NCBI GenBank assembly: GCA_964230605.1
Contig: CAXRIN010000006.1
Span: forward strand, 1 to 15,174
Reading direction: 5' to 3'
Length of the DNA: 15,174 bases
DNA from: GCA-002722245 sp964230605
Lineage (GTDB): Bacteria > Bacteroidota > Bacteroidia > Flavobacteriales_C > GCA-002722245
This document shows positions 14,728 to 15,174 of this stretch, in pieces. A model generated the notes under the pieces. It ran no database searches, was not told the DNA's origin, and was given only the letters and a program-made list of their open reading frames with translations. Position 1 is the stretch's first letter; each line of letters starts with the position of its first letter. A program made the position numbers and the translations under genes.

Positions 14728-14776
14728 AGTTCTCGCTTCCTAGCGAGGACTCATGAATAAAGCGTTTCCAAACGCT
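14728..14776. repeat. Pair of adjacent hairpins, possible REP- or MITE-like element
   Basis: The first stem pairs AGTTCTCGC (14728-14736) with GCGAGGACT (14743-14751): nine pairs with one T-G wobble, loop TTCCTA. Nine bases later, AGCGTTT (14761-14767) pairs with AAACGCT (14770-14776), seven perfect pairs around CC, followed by six A's. The stems are GC-rich against the background. There is no T-run on either strand in the right place, so neither is a standard terminator. Two different stems spaced by about ten bases resemble dispersed intergenic palindromic repeats. It lies 43 bases past hldD and may still act as an mRNA 3' stabiliser. Confidence 0.5.
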
Positions 14777-14847
14777 AAAAAATTCCTTCTTTAATACCGA
14801 TCCTTTTGTAAAAAACGCAACATAAAAGTTGATATTTCCATCAGATT

Positions 14848-14862
14848 CCGAAACAAGTTCGG
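14848..14862. repeat. Short inverted repeat CCGAA/TTCGG
   Basis: CCGAA and TTCGG flank ACAAG, followed by CATGACG. From memory, similar GAAACAAGTTC...ATGACG strings recur between genes in flavobacterial genomes, so this may be one copy of a dispersed repeat. The stem is only five pairs and no second copy is present in the window. Confidence 0.35.
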
Positions 14863-15063
14863 CATGACGAAAAACACCACTTTTCCGCACGCTAAAACAA
14901 ATAAAAAACTCAATTAATAAAAGGACTTGGAACCATTTTTTAATTAAAGACTGTCCTTAATTATTTTATCATCTATACTCATATTGGTAAACATGCCACC
15001 CTTTCTACAATTTCACAGTAAATAATTTACCAGAATATGTAGTCGCTCCTTAAAAATCGATAT

Positions 15064-15174
15064 TTAGTATTTTTTGAACGAATAAAAATTTGATGTTATA
15101 ACAATCAAAAAGACCTCTTGCTTTAATAGCATCATCATTTTCTTAAAATTCCAACCTGCTGCGGCTAAAAACGC
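15064..15174 (-). CDS. C-terminal end of an IS5-type DDE transposase, cut by the window edge
   Basis: On the minus strand an open frame enters from the right edge and ends with TAA at 15064-15066, giving 36 residues. It begins AFLAAAGWNFKKMMMLLKQ, which resembles the conserved C-terminal segment of IS5-type (DDE_Tnp_1) transposases, where a small-residue run is followed by a W/Y/F-N-[FL]-[KR]-K motif and a basic helix. The rest, ending in SNFYSFKKY, is the usual weakly conserved tail. The start and catalytic DDE residues lie outside the window, so whether the gene is intact cannot be judged. The element's left end may be at about 15040, where AGTCGCTCCTTAAAAA begins on the plus strand, but the other terminus is not visible. 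Call based on short similarity recalled from memory. Confidence 0.55.
   Translation of the reverse strand, partial: AFLAAAGWNFKKMMMLLKQEVFLIVITSNFYSFKKY

Larger units (their letters stand above)
14685..15063. other. Non-coding right flank with several inverted repeats
   Basis: AT-rich, with no open frame that looks like a functional protein. It holds a double hairpin at 14728-14776 and a short inverted repeat at 14848-14862, listed separately. It also has TAATTAA/TTAATTA arms at 14941-14947 and 14957-14963 and a 13-base palindrome GTAAATAATTTAC at 15018-15030. A 16-codon frame on the minus strand near 14950-14995 starts with ATG but has no supporting features and is not called. Its right end leads into the transposase remnant, whose element boundary may be near 15040. 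Confidence 0.5.

Noticed and set aside
14761..14782. Hairpin plus A-run as a terminator
   Set aside because: On the plus strand the stem is followed by A's, and on the minus strand the T-run comes before the stem, so the polarity is wrong for intrinsic termination on either strand.
14950..14997. Minus-strand 16-codon frame starting ATGTTTACC
   Set aside because: Too short, no ribosome-binding site or family resemblance, and lies in repeat-rich non-coding sequence.
1..15174. CRISPR array, tRNA, rRNA or riboswitch
   Set aside because: No regularly spaced direct repeats, cloverleaf or conserved aptamer sequence was seen on reading both strands.

Overview
The window looks like a chromosomal segment of an AT-rich Bacteroidota, most likely Flavobacteriales. 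Three signs support this: the encoded enzymes resemble flavobacterial versions, genes lack strong Shine-Dalgarno sequences, and exact TAnnTTTG sequences (the Bacteroidota -7 promoter element) lie just upstream of waaA, the pterin operon and hldD. Family-level placement cannot be made from the sequence alone.

Layout, left to right. Positions 1-266 hold no convincing gene. waaA/kdtA (Kdo transferase) runs leftward from 1487 to 267. A tightly packed rightward operon of ten genes fills 1540-11689. It encodes an aminotransferase (WbpE-like), UDP-glucose 6-dehydrogenase, UDP-glucuronate decarboxylase (UDP-xylose synthase), an N-acetyltransferase (WbpD-like), a Gfo/Idh/MocA oxidoreductase (WbpB-like), a TviB/WbpO-type UDP-HexNAc 6-dehydrogenase, GalE, RmlB, a TviC/WbpP-type C4 epimerase and a CpsB/YwqE-type PHP phosphatase. 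Most junctions are overlaps or gaps of 0-3 bases. A leftward operon, PTPS/queD-like, folE and fabD (13585-11690), meets it stop to stop with no spare base. hldD, for ADP-heptose, runs rightward at 13719-14684. The last 490 bases hold two adjacent hairpins, a third small inverted repeat, and at the right edge the C-terminal end of a leftward transposase.

How the genes work together. The operon makes activated sugars for surface polysaccharide (capsule, O-antigen or exopolysaccharide). The TviB-like enzyme should make UDP-GlcNAcA, a likely branch point: the TviC/WbpP-like epimerase can turn it into UDP-GalNAcA, while WbpB-, WbpE- and WbpD-like enzymes can turn it into UDP-GlcNAc3NAcA. Ugd followed by the decarboxylase gives UDP-GlcA and UDP-xylose. 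GalE gives UDP-Gal and perhaps UDP-GalNAc. RmlB gives dTDP-4-keto-6-deoxyglucose. The window contains no glycosyltransferase that would assemble the polysaccharide, and no flippase, polymerase, export protein or tyrosine kinase. WaaA and HldD flank the operon and supply LPS inner-core chemistry, so the region is a general envelope-glycan supply locus.

I saw no clearly unprecedented system. The points most worth checking are a probable terminator of the fabD operon embedded in the coding sequence of the opposing phosphatase gene, the PTPS-II-type cysteine spacing beside folE, the GalE gate residue, a glycine-to-serine change in the HldD nucleotide-binding loop, and the repeats and transposase remnant at the right edge.
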